Origin: Flavobacterium sp.
Lineage (GTDB): Bacteria > Bacteroidota > Bacteroidia > Flavobacteriales > Flavobacteriaceae
Assembly: GCA_016787805.1 (NCBI GenBank)
Contig: JAEUTY010000009.1
Coordinates: 1 to 32,963 of the forward strand
DNA: 32,963 bases
Reading direction: 5' to 3'
In this document: piece by piece, positions 32,857 to 32,963 of the stretch
How positions within the stretch are numbered: the first letter of the stretch is position 1
How the letters are laid out: every line of letters starts with the position of its first letter
The notes under the pieces: generated by a model
The model's database searches: none
What the model was told of the DNA's origin: nothing
What the model saw: the letters and a program-made list of their open reading frames with translations, nothing else
Position numbers and translations under genes: made by a program

Positions 32857-32940
32857 TTGCACAGAGTTGCTCAGAGAATGCCCAAAGTGGCACTAAGTCT
32901 CGGTGAAACTCTGTGTAAATCTCTGTGTAACTTTGTGTAA
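32857..32940. repeat. Imperfect palindromic and tandem repeat upstream of the DEAD-box gene
   Basis: Arms TTGCACAGAGTTGCTCAGAG (from 32857) and TCTCTGTGTAACTTTGTGTA (from 32920) are mirror images at 17 of 21 positions when fully extended, with several mismatches forming G-U pairs if transcribed. The right half also contains three tandem units ending in CTGTGTA or TTGTGTA. This CTCTGTGTAA-type repeat resembles short repeats I recall scattered between flavobacterial genes. No gene is seen in 32796-32963. Confidence 0.65.
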
Positions 32941-32963
32941 CAATTAGAAGCAAAATTACTGTT

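Overview
The window is 33 kb of AT-rich chromosomal DNA that looks like Flavobacterium or a close relative (Bacteroidota). Supporting signs are a recurring promoter element of the form TAnnTTTG ahead of many genes, few recognisable Shine-Dalgarno sequences, a single-chain alpha/beta 2-oxoacid dehydrogenase E1, exported proteins with short signal peptides ending in A-Q or S-Q, a periplasmic-TPR hybrid sensor kinase, and palindromic intergenic repeats like those I recall from flavobacterial genomes. No rRNA, tRNA, CRISPR array or insertion sequence is visible. No stretch longer than 300 bases lacks a gene; the longest gaps are about 170-190 bases.

Layout. Bases 45-1796 (-): a tyrosine recombinase with an unusual N-terminal half made of three similar modules. 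1874-2077 (-): a small zinc-ribbon protein. 2166-4568 (-): fused E1 alpha/beta. 4755-9879 (-): a translationally coupled trio of MBOAT O-acyltransferase, SGNH-like membrane-anchored protein, and an exported M1-peptidase-like domain joined to an outer-membrane beta-barrel. 9976-14142 (-): LOG-family protein, NTF2-like secreted protein, UvrA. 14263-14784 (+): a small Tudor/KOW-like unknown. 14840-18981 (-): periplasmic TPR protein, ClC protein with CBS domains, AlkD-type DNA glycosylase and AcpH-type phosphodiesterase. 19087-22197 (+): GlmM with an in-frame 12-bp minisatellite, then an S41 peptidase. 22255-25971 (-): a run of small VOC and SRPBCC proteins and a DUF1801 protein behind SelO. 26080-31542 (+): class V aminotransferase, EttA, hybrid histidine kinase. 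31539-32795 (-): DEAD-box helicase, convergent with the kinase.

Most genes are housekeeping or common accessory functions: DNA repair (UvrA, AlkD), translation and RNA (EttA, DEAD-box), cell-wall precursor supply (GlmM), branched-chain or pyruvate-type oxo-acid oxidation (E1), redox signalling (SelO). The parts that look least ordinary are (1) the MBOAT/SGNH/M1-like-barrel operon, which reads as an envelope O-acylation module running from inner to outer membrane; (2) the recombinase with three HARP-like modules; (3) the expandable Asn/Ile repeat inside the essential enzyme GlmM; and (4) a bidirectional terminator whose loop holds the overlapping stop codons of two convergent genes. All functional calls come from reading motifs by eye; no database search was run.
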